This document shows, piece by piece, positions 1-13,329 of a stretch of 64,000 bases of DNA. The DNA is from Chondrilla cf. caribensis (Eukaryota; Porifera; Demospongiae; Chondrillida; Chondrillidae): the NCBI GenBank assembly GCA_964020155.1, contig OZ026564.1, forward strand, positions 2,739,723 through 2,803,722. Direction: 5' to 3'. The position numbers and the translations under genes were made by a program. Below the pieces are notes generated by a model that did no database searches, was not told the DNA's origin, and saw only the letters and a program-made list of their open reading frames with translations. Within the stretch, counting starts at the first letter, position 1. Every line of letters starts with the position of its first letter.

Positions 1-600
1 ATGACTGTGTTAGCTTCCTGTATAACAATGGCCATGTATCCATAAGTGGTCGTTGGTTCAAGATTACTGCGAGGAACACTGACACCATAGTAATCGTATG
101 TTTCGGTCTTTGTCTCAAAATAAGGCAATCCGAGGTACACATCAGTGGATGCGCCGTCTTCATTGAGGGCGTAGACAATAATGTTCTTTCCTTCCTCTGC
201 TTTGAGAATGATCCCACCATCAACAGTAAATCCAGTAAATGAGTCTTTCATTTCAAACGGTAGTTCAACCCTGGTCAGTTTGTTCTTTGTAGCTGTGTGT
301 GTTGTCATGCCACTGACACGAGGGCTGTTCTTCATGTACGACACAGTGAACTGAACAGGTCCATCTTCATCCGTTGTTACATAGAGAATGGGTGGGAATT
401 CGGCACTGCGAGCTCCCAAGTTAGGTGGAAACATGAGGTTGAACTCGTTTCCACTGTTGCTGATTCCTGTGTTTGTAGAGAGTAAGTGATCAACTTTGAG
501 TCAGTGATTGTACAATACCCATCCATCACTTTTCCTCACCTTGAACTCTTGAAGTACTCATCAGGAAGCACATAGCTAGCAGTACTTTGAAACCCTCCAT
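1..600 (-). CDS. Secreted IgGFc-binding-like protein, 5' part, cut by the left edge
   Basis: Exon 1 (600..540) encodes only a signal peptide, beginning MEGFKVLLAMCFLMSTS, and ends in phase 1 at a GTGAGG donor. Exon 2 starts at 466 after an ACAG acceptor and stays open to base 1. It begins with GISNSGNEF and contains FETKTETYDYYGVSVPR, as in the gene at 7587-10375. The family is the N-terminal domain of IgGFc-binding protein, an extracellular module found next to mucin-like domains. This is a close tandem paralogue of the downstream gene: exon 1, intron 1, exon 2 and about 90 nt of 5' flank are nearly identical. No stop or frameshift is seen in the visible part. The 3' half lies outside the window, so a Calx-beta end like that of its twin is only expected. 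Ligand and role are unknown. Confidence 0.8.
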
Positions 601-683
601 AGTGCCTGTAGTGGTAGTGTGGACACTCACTACACTTGCTAGGATGCTGGCCCTTTGGACTGTACTGGAGCTGATTCTGGAGG

Positions 684-691
684 TTTTTAAA
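684..691 (-). promoter_or_regulatory. Degenerate TATA-like site of the left-edge gene
   Basis: On the minus strand this reads TTTAAAAA, 84-91 nt above the ATG at 600. The duplicated gene has TATAAAAA at the equivalent place (10459-10466). The surrounding 5' flank is otherwise almost the same in both copies, so the first T-A step is a specific difference between the two promoters. Promoter function is inferred from position only. Confidence 0.35.
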
Positions 692-714
692 GCTTTCTTC
701 CAGTCACTTTTCAT

Positions 715-1089
715 TTGACACTAAGTACAATCGAGGTGTTGATGTTTAAGTGTGGAATTCGAATGCTTCAAAATGAGAACCTACTTTGTATTATATTACA
801 TTGCAGTGGCTCATTGTCAATCAGAGCTTGATTCTCTTGGCCACCTTAGTAGAGACACAGTCATTCAGAAAGATACTCCGCAAATTCCTTTACTTCTGTT
901 GAACTCTCCACCCATGTGCACATTAAACAACATACATGTACATATAGTATACATAATACATCACATGCACCTATATATTATGTAAGTGCATTTAAGCACA
1001 CACATACACTTAGCACACTTACACGCACACACGCACACACACAAGTGCGCACGTACACATACATACATACACACACACACACGCACGCA

Positions 1090-1145
<56 letters not shown>

Positions 1146-3302
1146 GGTTCCTGCAAGATTCTAATAGCAACATGTAAAGGATCCAGGCTGCACACCTTAT
1201 ATTTACATTCCATGCACATATCAAGAGATTCATATGCCTTTCATTTTTTGCTGTTTTATGCTACATCCTTCTCCTGATATACTGGGGGGACAACATCACA
1301 CACACACACACATATGTAACGCGCGGCTCGCCCTACCCTCAAATCTGCCACTTTGGGCAATGAAATCGTAAAACATGCTGTCACTGATTATTACTTTTCT
1401 CACTGGCCAACTCGCCACATGGTACACTAACTCAAAAACAGAAGATGGATGGCATTGCACCTGCTAGCTAATTAATATACCTAATAGATAGCCATGGCAT
1501 GTGACAACATCGTTACGTAACAGAGTCCTATACTCAGCACAACAATGTCCCTACACTACATAAGCCTAAATCTAAATGGTTACACATATTTATTGTAAGG
1601 AGTATATACTGTACCCATCCTCAAGTTAGCATATTTCCATTCGTTATACCTGTGCCCCATAGCTGACCCAGTTGGTGACCCATCATCTTTTGTGAACTCC
1701 GGAGATTAGGTTCAATGGATCTCTCCTGTCATGTTATGAAATTATTCATCATGTTATGATGTATTAAAGGGGGTGAGTCCAGCATTGAGAGGGTGTGTCT
1801 AGAACTGAAAGAGTGCGTTCAGCATTAAATTAGTGTTTTTCATTCAGAGGTTTGTCCAACATCAAAGGTTATGCACGGAGTTGCGGTGGTGTGTTCAATA
1901 TTGGAAGAGTGCATGTGTTTTGTGTTGAAATGGTGTATCTGGTATTGAAAGAGGGTATCTTCCATTCAAAAGTGTCCTACATTGACTGGGACATACAGTC
2001 TAACTTGGTTAGTACATACATGTGTACCTTGAAATGGGCACCAAATCTGTACTTCATATCAGAGATAAGTAATTTCTATCAGTAATGGTTGACATGGTGT
2101 ACATGTGCTAGGGACTGAGTGAGGTGTACTCACCAACCAGGAGTATGTACTAGCCCAGGTACTCACTAAACAAGTGACGCTATAATGTATATTTGATACA
2201 TTAAATTTGTATATTTCAACTCAGGTTGTGTGTATATGTTCTGTGTACATTTAACATGATTTTGACAGTTGCATTGCACTAAATTAGCTCCGCTAGCCTC
2301 AAAGTAACTACAATACAGTGGCTCCCATATGGGATGGGCCACTAGTCTTCTGTGATTATGTGCAAATAGTATATAGCACAATGCACACATATGCACATAC
2401 ATTGTGTACAGTAATTGCATATACACACTACATAGGCACACCTGCACTTTGACCTTTCTACTGTATATGCAATGTTTATATTGGATGTACATAAGGTATA
2501 TGTACGTATTATGTGTGCAGAGTATATTGTATGTAGTGTGTGTTCCATGTTATCCTTACTTTACCGGTTTCACTGCGATTTTACCTATGAAACACCATAC
2601 TGTTGTAATGTGAGCTACTACAGTCGCCAAAGTAATCAGATTGCTGTCGTACTTGATCAGTATTAATGTGATGCTATTTGGTCAAATCAGAGACACATAA
2701 TGTGAGCCGGTTGGTTGCAGGTGGGGCTGTGACTGGAAGCGACCTTATCTATTGTGTTCCTACGAGAACATCTGTTCCTCAATAATTGTTAACACCGGAA
2801 TCACGTTTCGGTCTACCTGGTTCATTTGTCCTAACGTGATTTGTGTAATGCGGAGCAATGCTATCTTTTTCTCCACGGAGACGACACTCGTTATTAGATT
2901 TATGTTTGAGTGCTACCATGTGATTTGATTTACCCTTAGATGTGCATGCGAACATAATGTACATGCATTCTTTTAGAATCCAGTGATTGTTGGGCATGTA
3001 TGTTTTCGTTCACTGAATGAAATTGTGGATCAATACAGGATCAAATGCAAACCTCTGCAACCCATCCTATGTATGTATGTATGTACTCCCCTACAGTATT
3101 TGATGTAAAGTTGTATGAAGGAAGACAGCTACAAGAAACTCACTGTAGGACTGACTGACAAATTGTGATACTGCTGGTGTGGGCTCCCAGGTACGTATGT
3201 AGACAGAATACTGTATGTGTATGGATTATCATATGTGATTTTCCGAATGGTGACCTTCTCACACCTTCCGATACAAATCAAAAGCTCACTATTCAATATT
3301 GT
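715..3302. other. Gene-free intergenic stretch
   Basis: No exon with splice borders and recognisable protein was found on either strand. The stretch holds a CA microsatellite (1061-1142), a second short CA run near 1300 and AT-rich unique sequence. Small open frames here are low-complexity or unconserved in appearance. Confidence 0.5.
1061..1142. repeat. (CA)n microsatellite with CACG interruptions
   Basis: Nearly uninterrupted AC dinucleotides; the proximal part (1020-1090) is a degenerate CACA/CACG tract. The His/Thr and Cys/Val open frames across it are artefacts of the repeat. Confidence 0.95.
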
Positions 3303-4266
3303 ATACGTACAGCACGCATGCTTACTAGTCAGTACTGTACATACAGCACACATGCTCACTAGTCAGTACTGTACATACAGCACACATGCTCACTAGTCAG
3401 TACTGTACATACAACACACATGCTCACTAGTCAGTACTGTACATACAGCACACATGCTCACTATTCAGTACTGTGCATACAGCACACATGCTCGCTAGGC
3501 AGTACTGTACATACAGCACACATGCTCGCTAGTCAGTACTGTACATACAACACACATGCTCACTAGTCAGTACTGTACATACAACACACATGCTCACTAG
3601 TCAGTACTGTACATACAGTACACACATGCTCACTAGTCAGTACTGTACATACAGTACACATGCTCGCTAGTCAGTACTGTACATACAGCACGCATGCTCA
3701 CTAGTCAGTACTGTACATACAGCACACATGCTCGCTAGTCAGTACTGTACATACAACACACATGCTCGCTAGGCAGTACTGTACATACAGCACACATGCT
3801 CACTAGTCAGTACTGTACATACAACACACATGCTCACTAGTCAGTACTGTACATACAACACACATGCTCACTAGTCAGTACTGTACATACAGCACACATG
3901 CTCACTAGGCAGTACTGTACATACAGCACACATGCTCACTAGTCAGTACTGTACATACAGCACACATGCTCACTAGTCAGTACTGTACATACAGCACACA
4001 TGCTCACTAGTCAGTACTGTACATACAGCACGCATGCTCACTAGTCAGTACTGTACATACAGCACGCATGCTCGCTAGTCAGTACTGTACATACAGCACA
4101 CATGCTCACTAGTCAGTACTGTACATACAACACACATGCTCACTAGGCAGTACTGTACATACAACACACATGCTCACTAGTCAGTACTGTACATACAGCA
4201 CACATGCTCACTAGGCAGTACTGTACATACAGCACACATGCTCACTAGTCAGTACTGTACATACAG
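3303..4266. repeat. 34-bp minisatellite, about 28 copies
   Basis: The unit contains CAGTACTGTACATACAGCAC followed by ACATGCTCACTAGT, 34 bp in all. Copies differ by single bases (GCAC/ACAC, CTCAC/CTCGC, AGTC/AGGC). Each unit carries the self-complementary core AGTACTGTACATACAGTACA-like sequence. The same array, shorter, is at 23380-23700. There are no unique spacers between units, so this is not a CRISPR array. Confidence 0.95.
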
Positions 4267-4450
4267 TACACACACTCACTTGGGTGTATGTGGATTCTGG
4301 CTGCTAGTTAGGCTCTTCCTTGAAAGTCTCACAGGGTGTCTAGTTGATCTGGGGATGAGCAATTCAGAGAAGCAAGTGACTATTAGTGTGGTTATCACCC
4401 AACATAGCTAGACATTGCCATAACCGGGGCCTTGCAGTGGCTTCATGTAG
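4267..4450. repeat. Flank shared with the second satellite copy
   Basis: From about CACTCACTTGGGTGTATGTG to TGGCTTCATGTA this 184-bp stretch is nearly identical to 23701-23880, including the segment after the satellite. Similarity stops abruptly after CTTCATGTA in both places. Satellite plus tail therefore behave as one dispersed element. No coding capacity or terminal repeat was recognised. Confidence 0.85.
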
Positions 4451-7400
4451 ATAACTACAAGACTAGCATAAAAGTGTATTGTACAGTTCAACTATTGTGG
4501 TTTGTGCTCTTTGGCCACCCATGATCTAGTAAGGAAATGATCATTATCTACAGTGGTATCAGATTAGGAGACAGCTGTGACAATTAGTACCATCAACACA
4601 TTGTCCAAATGACTGGGATGAACCTTATTGGGTGGGTGTAATTGCTCTATTGCCCTCTGAATACCTTCCTTATGAGGTGAGTTACTTTCTTCCTACATGT
4701 AACTGTTGCCATGGTGACTCCCCAATAGGGCTCACAGTGACAAGGCAGGGTAGTAGTCCACCAACCATCAACAGCACATTCAAGTCAACAGTGATAGGAG
4801 AAGAAGGCTTTCATGCACCTTAAGGTTCTTTAAAAAAAAGCTCACTGTTCACCTCTTCAAACACTTGTGATGCACTCTATGGCTTGAAAAGATCTAGAGT
4901 CACTGATTATGTATGTAAGCAGAGTTTCAGTGTGTGTACTAATTGGCCCATCCCCAACAAAAAGTGTTTCATTAGTTCCTCCTGTTACAAAGCGCTGACC
5001 CTGATGCAACTATGTATTTTACTGTGTACATATTGCATGTGTGTTGTACTTACTGTGCAACTGTTTTGTTAGTACCCTGAAGGTCATGATCACCCAAGTC
5101 TGTACTTCTTACCCATGTTGCGTGCATGCCTACTGACTATCAGTACTGATCCAGGCAGTTCCCAGGAGTGACTATACTAACAATGTGTATAGTACATAAT
5201 AATCAGGAACGTGTACCATATTAGCAGAAGTATGTAAGTACTACCATAGAAGTGTGCTTAATATGTGTGTCCTAACTAGGAGTATGTTCTAACAATGAGT
5301 ATGTACTAACCAGCAGGGTGTAGTAACCAGGAGGGTGTACTCGCCAGGAGTATGTACTAACCACGAGTGTGTAGTAACCAGAAGTATGTACGTACTCACC
5401 AGGAGTAATTCATGACCAGGAGTGTGTACTAACCAGGAGTGTGTACCAACCAGGAGTGTGTACTAACCAGCAGTGTGTACCAACCAGCAGTGTGTACTGG
5501 CCAGGAGTACTCTACCACTCGCACTTGTGCATAAAACATGTGTCTGTACATACAGTGTATACATAGAAAATTATAACGTCTTACATATGTGTATGTATGT
5601 ATATCATCATATGCAGCTATTATATGCACACATTGGTGAAATGATGCATGGAGATGAGACACATACTCTCTCCTTAAAACCGCTGCTTGAGGGGAATCTA
5701 AACTTACTACCATCCATTTTGTTGGATTGTGAGTTCTTTAGGTAGCGTCAGATGTGTGTTATAAGTCTACCTGCTCATGTACATAATTATTCTGTTGGCA
5801 TAACTATGCAAACAGGTACCATGAAATTCACTCAGTGAACTTCTAGCAAGTTTAGCTATGGTATTTAGTGCAGGTAGGCATTCTACAGCCATACCAATGC
5901 CCATAGGTGCATCCATTTTTTAACTGCACGTTTCTGGACAAACACCCTTATGTATAACCATAAGTTTCCGTAATATGTCCACACTTACAACTTGACGTAT
6001 TCTATTGAAAGTACATAGGCAAGACAGCAACTGTCCGAATTGATCACTTTAAGCAAAAGACAGTGCAAAAATTCGAACATTTGTATAGGGTAAAATGGGG
6101 TACTGTGAAACAGCCAATTTTAACTACCTTATAAGGGCTTGATCCACAGCTATTGATTCCAATTTTTGTGCTTTCATTTTTAATGTTGACCATGTGACCA
6201 GTGACGATCCACATCTTGATCATGTAACAGTGTCGACGCACAGGTTGCAGATATGTAAAGTTGTTTACAGTCTTGTCCTGTTGGTCCATAGCATGTTTTA
6301 CACCTGTGAACAGTAAGAAACAATAATAAACTGTTTTCACAATTATTTTGAAATGTTGAATTTGATAGAAGTGCACAAATGATGGCCTTGTTCTAAAACC
6401 ACACAAAACTGTGTTTAAGTGCTTGTGGGTCAATCGAGATCAGTATAAGACGTGTGCATCCATCTTCGGTTATGAGTGACGATGAATGACAGCGGACATT
6501 TTAATGCCTAATTATAATCACGTGGTTGATCACGCGCTTGAGCTCTCCGACAAAATGTCCGCCCGGAACAACCACAAGCTGTTCGTGGAAGGAATTTGTA
6601 TTTTTTAAGAGATATTCCTCGGCTAAAAGTACCTTACTAGCATCAGCGGTCGATTTAACACCTGAACACCACATTGTGGCTGTAGAACGACTTTATCCCT
6701 GTATCTCATCTAGATAGGACCCATTTGCGCCTACTGTACAGCTCATTCCAAGAAAGGTTCGTATAGTCAAAAACGTTCTAATAGTTTAACGAACCATACC
6801 GTGGTATGTGCATACTTGAGTCCAATCAAGACTGATACGCACTGTTTGCTGGCTCACACTGACTCACGCTCTCCCTCTATCGAACGAACGGAACGACTTA
6901 CCGAGTTTGCCAGATGTTTTGTACAGACTTCACACTAAAGTACAACATCAAGGAATCCCTGTGTTCTAGTCCCAGGATAATATGTTGCTCAATCATAAAT
7001 TTGATTAGTAGACGTTTTGAATACCACAAGTGATACACAATTCATGAAATTAATAGGTATTATGTTCATTATCATGTTTCCAGTGTGTTTATTAACGTTC
7101 AGCCAGGATCATATGGAATTTCAATCTTGTTTGTATAACAGAGTTTGTGCAATAAGTACTGGAAGGTAATTACAGAACTTTATACAGTTCCTATGGCAAC
7201 AAGGGAGTTGTAGAATTTAAGATAAATGTTTTGCATAGTGTAATATAAACATATAATATGATTACAAGCATGATAATAATATTATGCAAATACTTTGTGG
7301 GGTGGGGGCACATATCAAATTACACAGCAATTCGCAGTTGACCTGATTTATCTCTGATATTGTGCAACCATTGCTTATACTCTGTATTGAAAATAATGCA

Positions 7401-7565
7401 ATTGCAATATAATTTTAATCAATCAATTTGATCAATGTGCAGAATAAGAGTACATATTAGATGAGAGTCAGTATTACTATTCTGGTTACACTGTATGTAA
7501 TATGGTGTGATGAGATATGGATGAGTTAATTTGGCCTATAAAATTTTGGTGTGTACTATATGGCA
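4451..7565. other. Gene-free intergenic stretch with one unexplained ORF
   Basis: Near 5270-5510 there is a degenerate minisatellite built on ACCAGGAGTGTGTACTA (about 17-20 bp). A 129-codon minus-strand frame at 6433..6044 has no recognised domain and no supporting splice or promoter features. 6440-6960 is slightly richer in CpG and could hold a remnant or a regulatory region. I see no gene I can support. Confidence 0.45.
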
Positions 7566-7571
7566 TTTATT
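7566..7571 (-). terminator. Polyadenylation signal AATAAA
   Basis: AATAAA on the minus strand lies about 16 nt past the stop codon at 7589..7587 of the IgGFc/Calx-beta gene, implying a very short 3' UTR. Confidence 0.5.
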
Positions 7572-7586
7572 TCTTCAAAGTGGTGG

Positions 7587-8786
7587 TCAAGCAGTTACAA
7601 CAGTTATATCTCCTTTGGATTTGATGTGATCGCATATCAGAGAGTCACTTGCTTTGAGGTTGTTGTTGGGTGGAGATAACTTGGTGTCACCACTGATGGA
7701 GTCGGAGTCGAACAGGGAAAAACTGATGCAATGCTCTTCCTTGTCATTCAGGATATTGACTTGTGCTTCACTATTGCAATTTTTTCCTGCCCTCACTCCA
7801 TAACCGGCAGCCACTTCAGGAATGGTCAGTTCGGCAGTGAAGTATTCTGTGCCTTCCAAAATGGTATCATCGATGATGTCAACCAGAATGTGCGATACAA
7901 CCTCTCTCGTAGGAAACGTAGCAAAGCATTGTTCAGAATTGTAATCCTTGCCACCTAAAAAAGTACAAATTAGCAAATAGTGATTATAGCATGTTCCTCC
8001 TAGCTCACACTGATAGTTGTTCTCCACTCAGCTTTTAAGTCCGACTTCTATGCCTTGAAGGTGCTACAATCTAGAGTCTCTCCAGTATCCATATGACATA
8101 ATATAGCACGAATACTGATGTGAGTACACCCATCTGGAGGTACTACAGACCTTTTGGTGACCAAAGAAATGAGCATTGTTGCCGCTCACATGAATTATGT
8201 GTGCGGCATTGATTGACCTCCTCAAAGAATAGATTATGTTATTGTCAAGATGTTTCAAAATGCCTTGTGTTGCAATTAAGGGGGTATGTTGTCCGTGAGT
8301 ATAGTAAAAATAAATTAATCCACCATATTCTTTATGACATCTTCATCAAAATTAATGATGGATTGTGTGATTGGACTGTCTCTGAAGCATTCTGTGAGAA
8401 CTGCTACATTCTGTATTATGTACATATGTACAGTACAGCATGTACAAGTTCAACATGCACATACATAATTCACTGGCCTATCGCAGTACCATCTTTAGTA
8501 TTGATTACCACCATGTAGGCTTGTGACAATGGAGCACTTGCCACTAAAGAAATGTTCACTGCACCAGAATTTTCACCAATCTCATAGCTGATGGGGTCAA
8601 ATCGGACCACTACACCTGTGTATTTTGTGGGAGAGAGTTTATATATAGTCTGATTGAACCCAGAAGGGCAAAATGTTATCATCTTGCAAGTGACTGTTAT
8701 CCAAGTGTTGACGTCATAATGAACTACAGGTACTTACACTGTGCATACACATACACTAGTATTACATACACACGCACGCACGCATG

Positions 8787-8837
<51 letters not shown>

Positions 8838-10375
8838 TACACTGGTGTTATGGATCTCACCTGCAATAGAGTCAACATTCATGCCACCTGGGTACCTGTA
8901 ACTGTTCTCCTCGTATGCATACACTATAACTCCAACTGTGCATTCTGAGATGCTGTGTTGCACAGTGTGTCCTCCTCGAGATTGAGCAGTAGGTACTTCG
9001 TACTGAGCTGCACAAGCACAGATCTCCATTTTCACATTTGACATCGACAAAGATATCCCACGGTATAGTCCCATCGTCAAACTCTATCTGACCTCTATTA
9101 CAGCACTCGCTCGGTACACTCAGACTGAGGTAGGGTTTGAATACTACAGGTTGGTCCTGGCTATTAATAGAGAAACTCTCTGCAAATATCAAACTGTAGT
9201 CATTTCTGTACTGTCCAAGAGGTGGGATCATTACCATGAAAGGATCGGCTGGAACCACTTCATCAAACGAGTGTCCAAGACATATTTGCACAACCACAAT
9301 GGGTAGGCTTGCTTCTAGCATGCAAAAGCGATCGGAATGAATGAACAACTGTCTAAACTGTCCTTCATCAAGGCTGAACGAATCTTTCTGTACACTCGAT
9401 CCAGACTTGTCCACACAATTGAGATTGACTGTTGTTCCATCTCTGCTTGCTACAATCCTGTAGCCATCTTGTTCCCGTAGAAGAAGTGGTACAAGCACAA
9501 ATTTGAATCCGAATGTTTCAGCAGGTGGCAGCTGTTCTGTGAGATGATCACATGCAGTCTCGTTAGAGGGAAGGAATCCACACTGGTGTCCTGTGATGAA
9601 GGTGATTGGGTTATTGGAGGATATTTTAGATCCAGTCAGATCCTCTCTTGCCCTCAGTAGGACAGTATTTCCCTTAGCTAGTGGCCTCGAAGTGTATGAT
9701 CTTCATGGTTGAAACCTCACCCCAGGTTCAAATAACAGTCCCTCCATTGCGACAGTGGGTGTCAGTGTTATGACTGTGTTAGCTTCCTGTATAACAATGG
9801 CTATGTATCCATTAGTAGGCTTTGGTTCAAGACTACTGCGAGGGACACTGACACCATAGTAATCGTATGTTTTGGTCTTTGTCTCAAAATAAGGCAATCC
9901 GAGGTACACATCAGTGGATGCGCCGCCTTCATTGAGGGCGTAGACAATAATGCTCTTTCCTTCCTCTGCTTTGAGGTTGACTTGTCCATTATTGGGGGAT
10001 ATTCCGGGAAAGCTGGCTACCAATTGAAATGGTAGTTCAATCCTGGTCAGGTTCTTCTTTCTAGCTGTGTGTGTTGACATGCCACTGAGAGGAGGATTGG
10101 CCTTCGTGTACGACACAGCGAACTCAACAGGTCCATCTTCATCCGTTGTTACATAGAGAATGGGTGGGAATTCGGCACTGCGAGCTCCCAAGTTAGGTGG
10201 AAACATGAGGTTGAACTCGTTTCCACTGTTGCTGATTCCTGTGTTTGTAGAGAGCAAGTGATCAGCTTTGAGTCAGGGATTGTACAATACCCATCCATGT
10301 AACCAGTTCCTCACCTTGAACACTTGAAGTACTCATCAGGAAGTACATAGCTAGCAGAACTTTGAAACCCTCCAT
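7587..10375 (-). CDS. Secreted IgGFc-binding-like and Calx-beta protein, apparently disrupted
   Basis: Exons: 10375..10315 (signal peptide, MEGFKVLLAMYFLMSTSSVQ), 10238..8861 (IgGFc-binding domain), 8615..8478 and 7954..7587 (a Calx-beta domain split by an intron after DGTAIG, then GKDYNSEQ, and the stop). Family hallmarks are FITGHQCGF, CDHLTEQLPPAETFGFKF, a DPFMVMIPPLGQY-type motif and a YPGG end. Three anomalies are seen. A TGA lies in frame at 9705..9703 before homology resumes. Exon 2 is 1378 nt, one more than a multiple of three, and the frame shifts between about 9045 and 9015. The donor at 8478 is GCCAGT instead of GT. A 48-nt intron (9720..9673) could remove the stop, but the related genes at 51-57 kb are continuous there. 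It is either a young pseudogene or a locus with assembly errors. It would be about 647 residues if intact. Confidence 0.72.
8790..8830. repeat. (CA)n microsatellite in intron 2
   Basis: AC dinucleotide run inside the intron between the IgGFc-binding exon and the first Calx-beta exon. Confidence 0.9.
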
Positions 10376-10458
10376 AGTGCCTGTAGTGGTAGTGTGGACA
10401 CTCACTACACTTGCTAGGATGCTGGCCCTTTGGACTGTACTGGAGCTGATTCTGGAGG

Positions 10459-10466
10459 TTTTTATA
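10459..10466 (-). promoter_or_regulatory. TATA box candidate
   Basis: Minus-strand TATAAAAA, 84-91 nt above the ATG at 10375. A start site about 30 nt downstream would leave a 5' UTR of roughly 55 nt. The block 10376-10466 repeats 601-691 almost exactly, so the promoter was copied with the gene. Confidence 0.45.
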
Positions 10467-11515
10467 GCTTCATGGTGAATAATAATGAGTTATGTAAGTA
10501 CCCTATAGTAAGTACCTTAATTATGTAATGTTACACACGTACATATGTATTATAATAGCCTCCTTTGTCAGACTGAAAGTGAAAACCCATACTAAGTGGA
10601 GTGACTGTGTTCTCAAGGCTGTGCATGTAGGAATTGGTATCCATAACTCTGCACCTCAAACTTTGCATATAATGAAATTTATTACAACTACACTTTGTTA
10701 TTGTATCGCATATATAATACCCTTCATAAAATTAATCAAACACAATTATAATATTGATTGTCTGTCAATTACTGAGTAAACTTGATACAGTGTGATGGTA
10801 AAACAGCTGGCTGACTACTATTGCAAAATTCTAAGTGATGACAAACTAGCATGCTATAAGCAACTGCAAGGCAGTTACAAAACAAAATGCAGTTGCTATG
10901 GCAATTTGATAGTTTTGAAGTTTAAGCTGGAAATACTGCATGATACAAGCCATGGCATTTTATAATTTTTAGTATATCCCACTATCACGGAAATATTATG
11001 ATATGATGCTAAAAACAGAATAATATTCTATACGGTATTCAAACACATTTTCGCCTTCATTACTTCATTCTGAAGTGTTTTTTGGGAACGTTTCTCCCAC
11101 CACTTTGGAACCGCCATTTTAAACAATGACGTATACTTGTACATGGGAACTTTGAGGACAGGGTATGCAATATACATAGCATTTTATTCTTCTATGATGT
11201 GGTACTTATGAGAGACCATAAGTTTGTAGTTTCTAGATATGTTTGCTGTACTTGTTCAGTCTAGTGTGTTATTTGTGAAACGAATATGTACCTCTATGCC
11301 TGCATAAACAGTGTGACCAAGGGTGACATTTAATATTGTTTTTGAAAATTGATACATTAATTCAATTATATTATAATGATGAAATTAGTTGATTTTGCTG
11401 AGATTGAGAAATTCATGTACATCTGCCATGACTCTGTACTCTGCATGTGATATGACTAGTGTAAGTGAGTTTTGAAGTCATTCTGTGAGTACTAATTAAT
11501 ATTCTTTGTCTGCTG
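10467..11515. other. Gene-free intergenic stretch
   Basis: AT-rich sequence between the promoter of the IgGFc/Calx-beta gene and the stop codon of the Calx-beta/ITIH gene. A minus-strand AATAAA near 11183 could end the transcript of the latter. Nothing else was recognised. Confidence 0.5.
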
Positions 11516-13295
11516 CTAATTCTGACAGTGAGCGGAAGAAAATTGAGAGTAGGTGAAGTCCGTGTTGAAGATATCTCCTGAGACTTTGTAATCTTTGTAT
11601 TTTCCCTCGAGAACGGGGAATCCCTGACGGTCCCCACCATACAGGCATGGCTTGTATTGGAAGTCCCAGGTCAGGGGATGTAAATCCCCTTGGAATTCCC
11701 TGACTCCAGACGTCATTGAGTGTATCATGACACGATAGATGTCAGATTCACTGGATGGCAGCAAGTCCGCTGGGGTGTTCCAGAACTGACCTACGTACAT
11801 GCATGCAAATATATTATTATCAACACATCAACATTTTTATATGCAGTCATAATAAGAAAGGATATTATACAGACACACATGTACGTTTTTATAGAATTCA
11901 TACATACACAGTGCTGAGCAATATATACCATAGTCCTATATTTGAGTATAATAAGAGAGAGATACGTACCATATTATAGGTACATATACAAAATTCACTA
12001 ATTGCACTCATTTGTGATGTAAAAATGCATGAAATTTCCTGTTTACTTTATTATAAATGTAGGTGTACAATATCTTCCATGACCAATTTGCAAAAAGGCA
12101 TCTTTTACACATACAATAAGCTATACGGCTGTATACAATTACAGTACATACAACACATACAAACAGTTACATATGAAACCCTGTATAATGCAAGCTAGTG
12201 TAAAATTTTCCAATACATATGTACGATATGTGCACGTGTGTATTGTGCATTCGATAAGCAAGGCGATCGGACAGCATTTGGCTCACAGCAAGTTTACACA
12301 TACGGTAGGAGGTGAAAGTTGGTTTACGTAGCGTTTCGTAAAGATGACAACGAAAGACTAGAACAGAGCGTTTCGTTTTCGTACATTTTCTGTAGTAAAC
12401 GTTAATATGATCAGTTTCGTTTCGTTCCTGTAACAAGAAAAGGAACGGTGCTAATTGGACTGGAATTTACATTCAAGTTACGTACGTACGTACACATGCG
12501 CTTTGCCGTATATAATTCATGTACAGTGAATGCTCGTTAATCCGCCGCAATTCATTTTCAAAGAATATGGTTGATTAATGATTTTGGTGGATTAACTGGA
12601 TGTTCATCTGTACTTGTACATTATATTGGTATTGGGAAATTGCGGTGGATTAAAAGGTTTGGCGGATAAAGCGGTGGCGGATTAACGAGAATTTACTGTA
12701 CGCATACATAATAGCAACTGACTCACATGACCTTGTACATAATATTATAGAAGTACGGCAACAGCATATTATGTACATATACATAATAAGTTATGGCAGC
12801 ATAGCAACATACATATTATGTATATGTACAGTACTGCTACAGTATGTACGTATGTTTCATGTGGGAGATTTTTCACAGGATTTTATGAGCATTTGGAAAT
12901 AGATTAAGCTTGTACATACGTATATATAGCATGTGAAACTCCATACACTGTACAGTGAATGCTCATTAATCATTGCCACTTTATCCACCAAATTATTCAA
13001 TTGATCCAATGCAACAAGAATTCCATTAAAAAGACCATGCAGAATGGAAATACATAATTTATCAACCAGGACGTCACATTTTCCGAGTACTGAATGCAGT
13101 TGCAAATCACTGTCATTTGTATAATTGTGTACGTATTTCACCAACTGGTTTGTCTGATGCATGCGTATGTTACAAGATAAATGTTCAGATATGTGAGGTC
13201 ACATGCACTGTAGTTCAGTTCCCATTGTGTTTACAATAGGAAGGTTCAACTGTGCTCAAATACAGTGCAACTTGCTACATATGAATATGAAACGG

Positions 13296-13329
<34 letters not shown>

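Noticed and set aside
3303..4266. CRISPR-like appearance of the 34-bp array
   Set aside because: Units are directly adjacent with no unique spacers, there are no cas genes, and the host is an animal genome.
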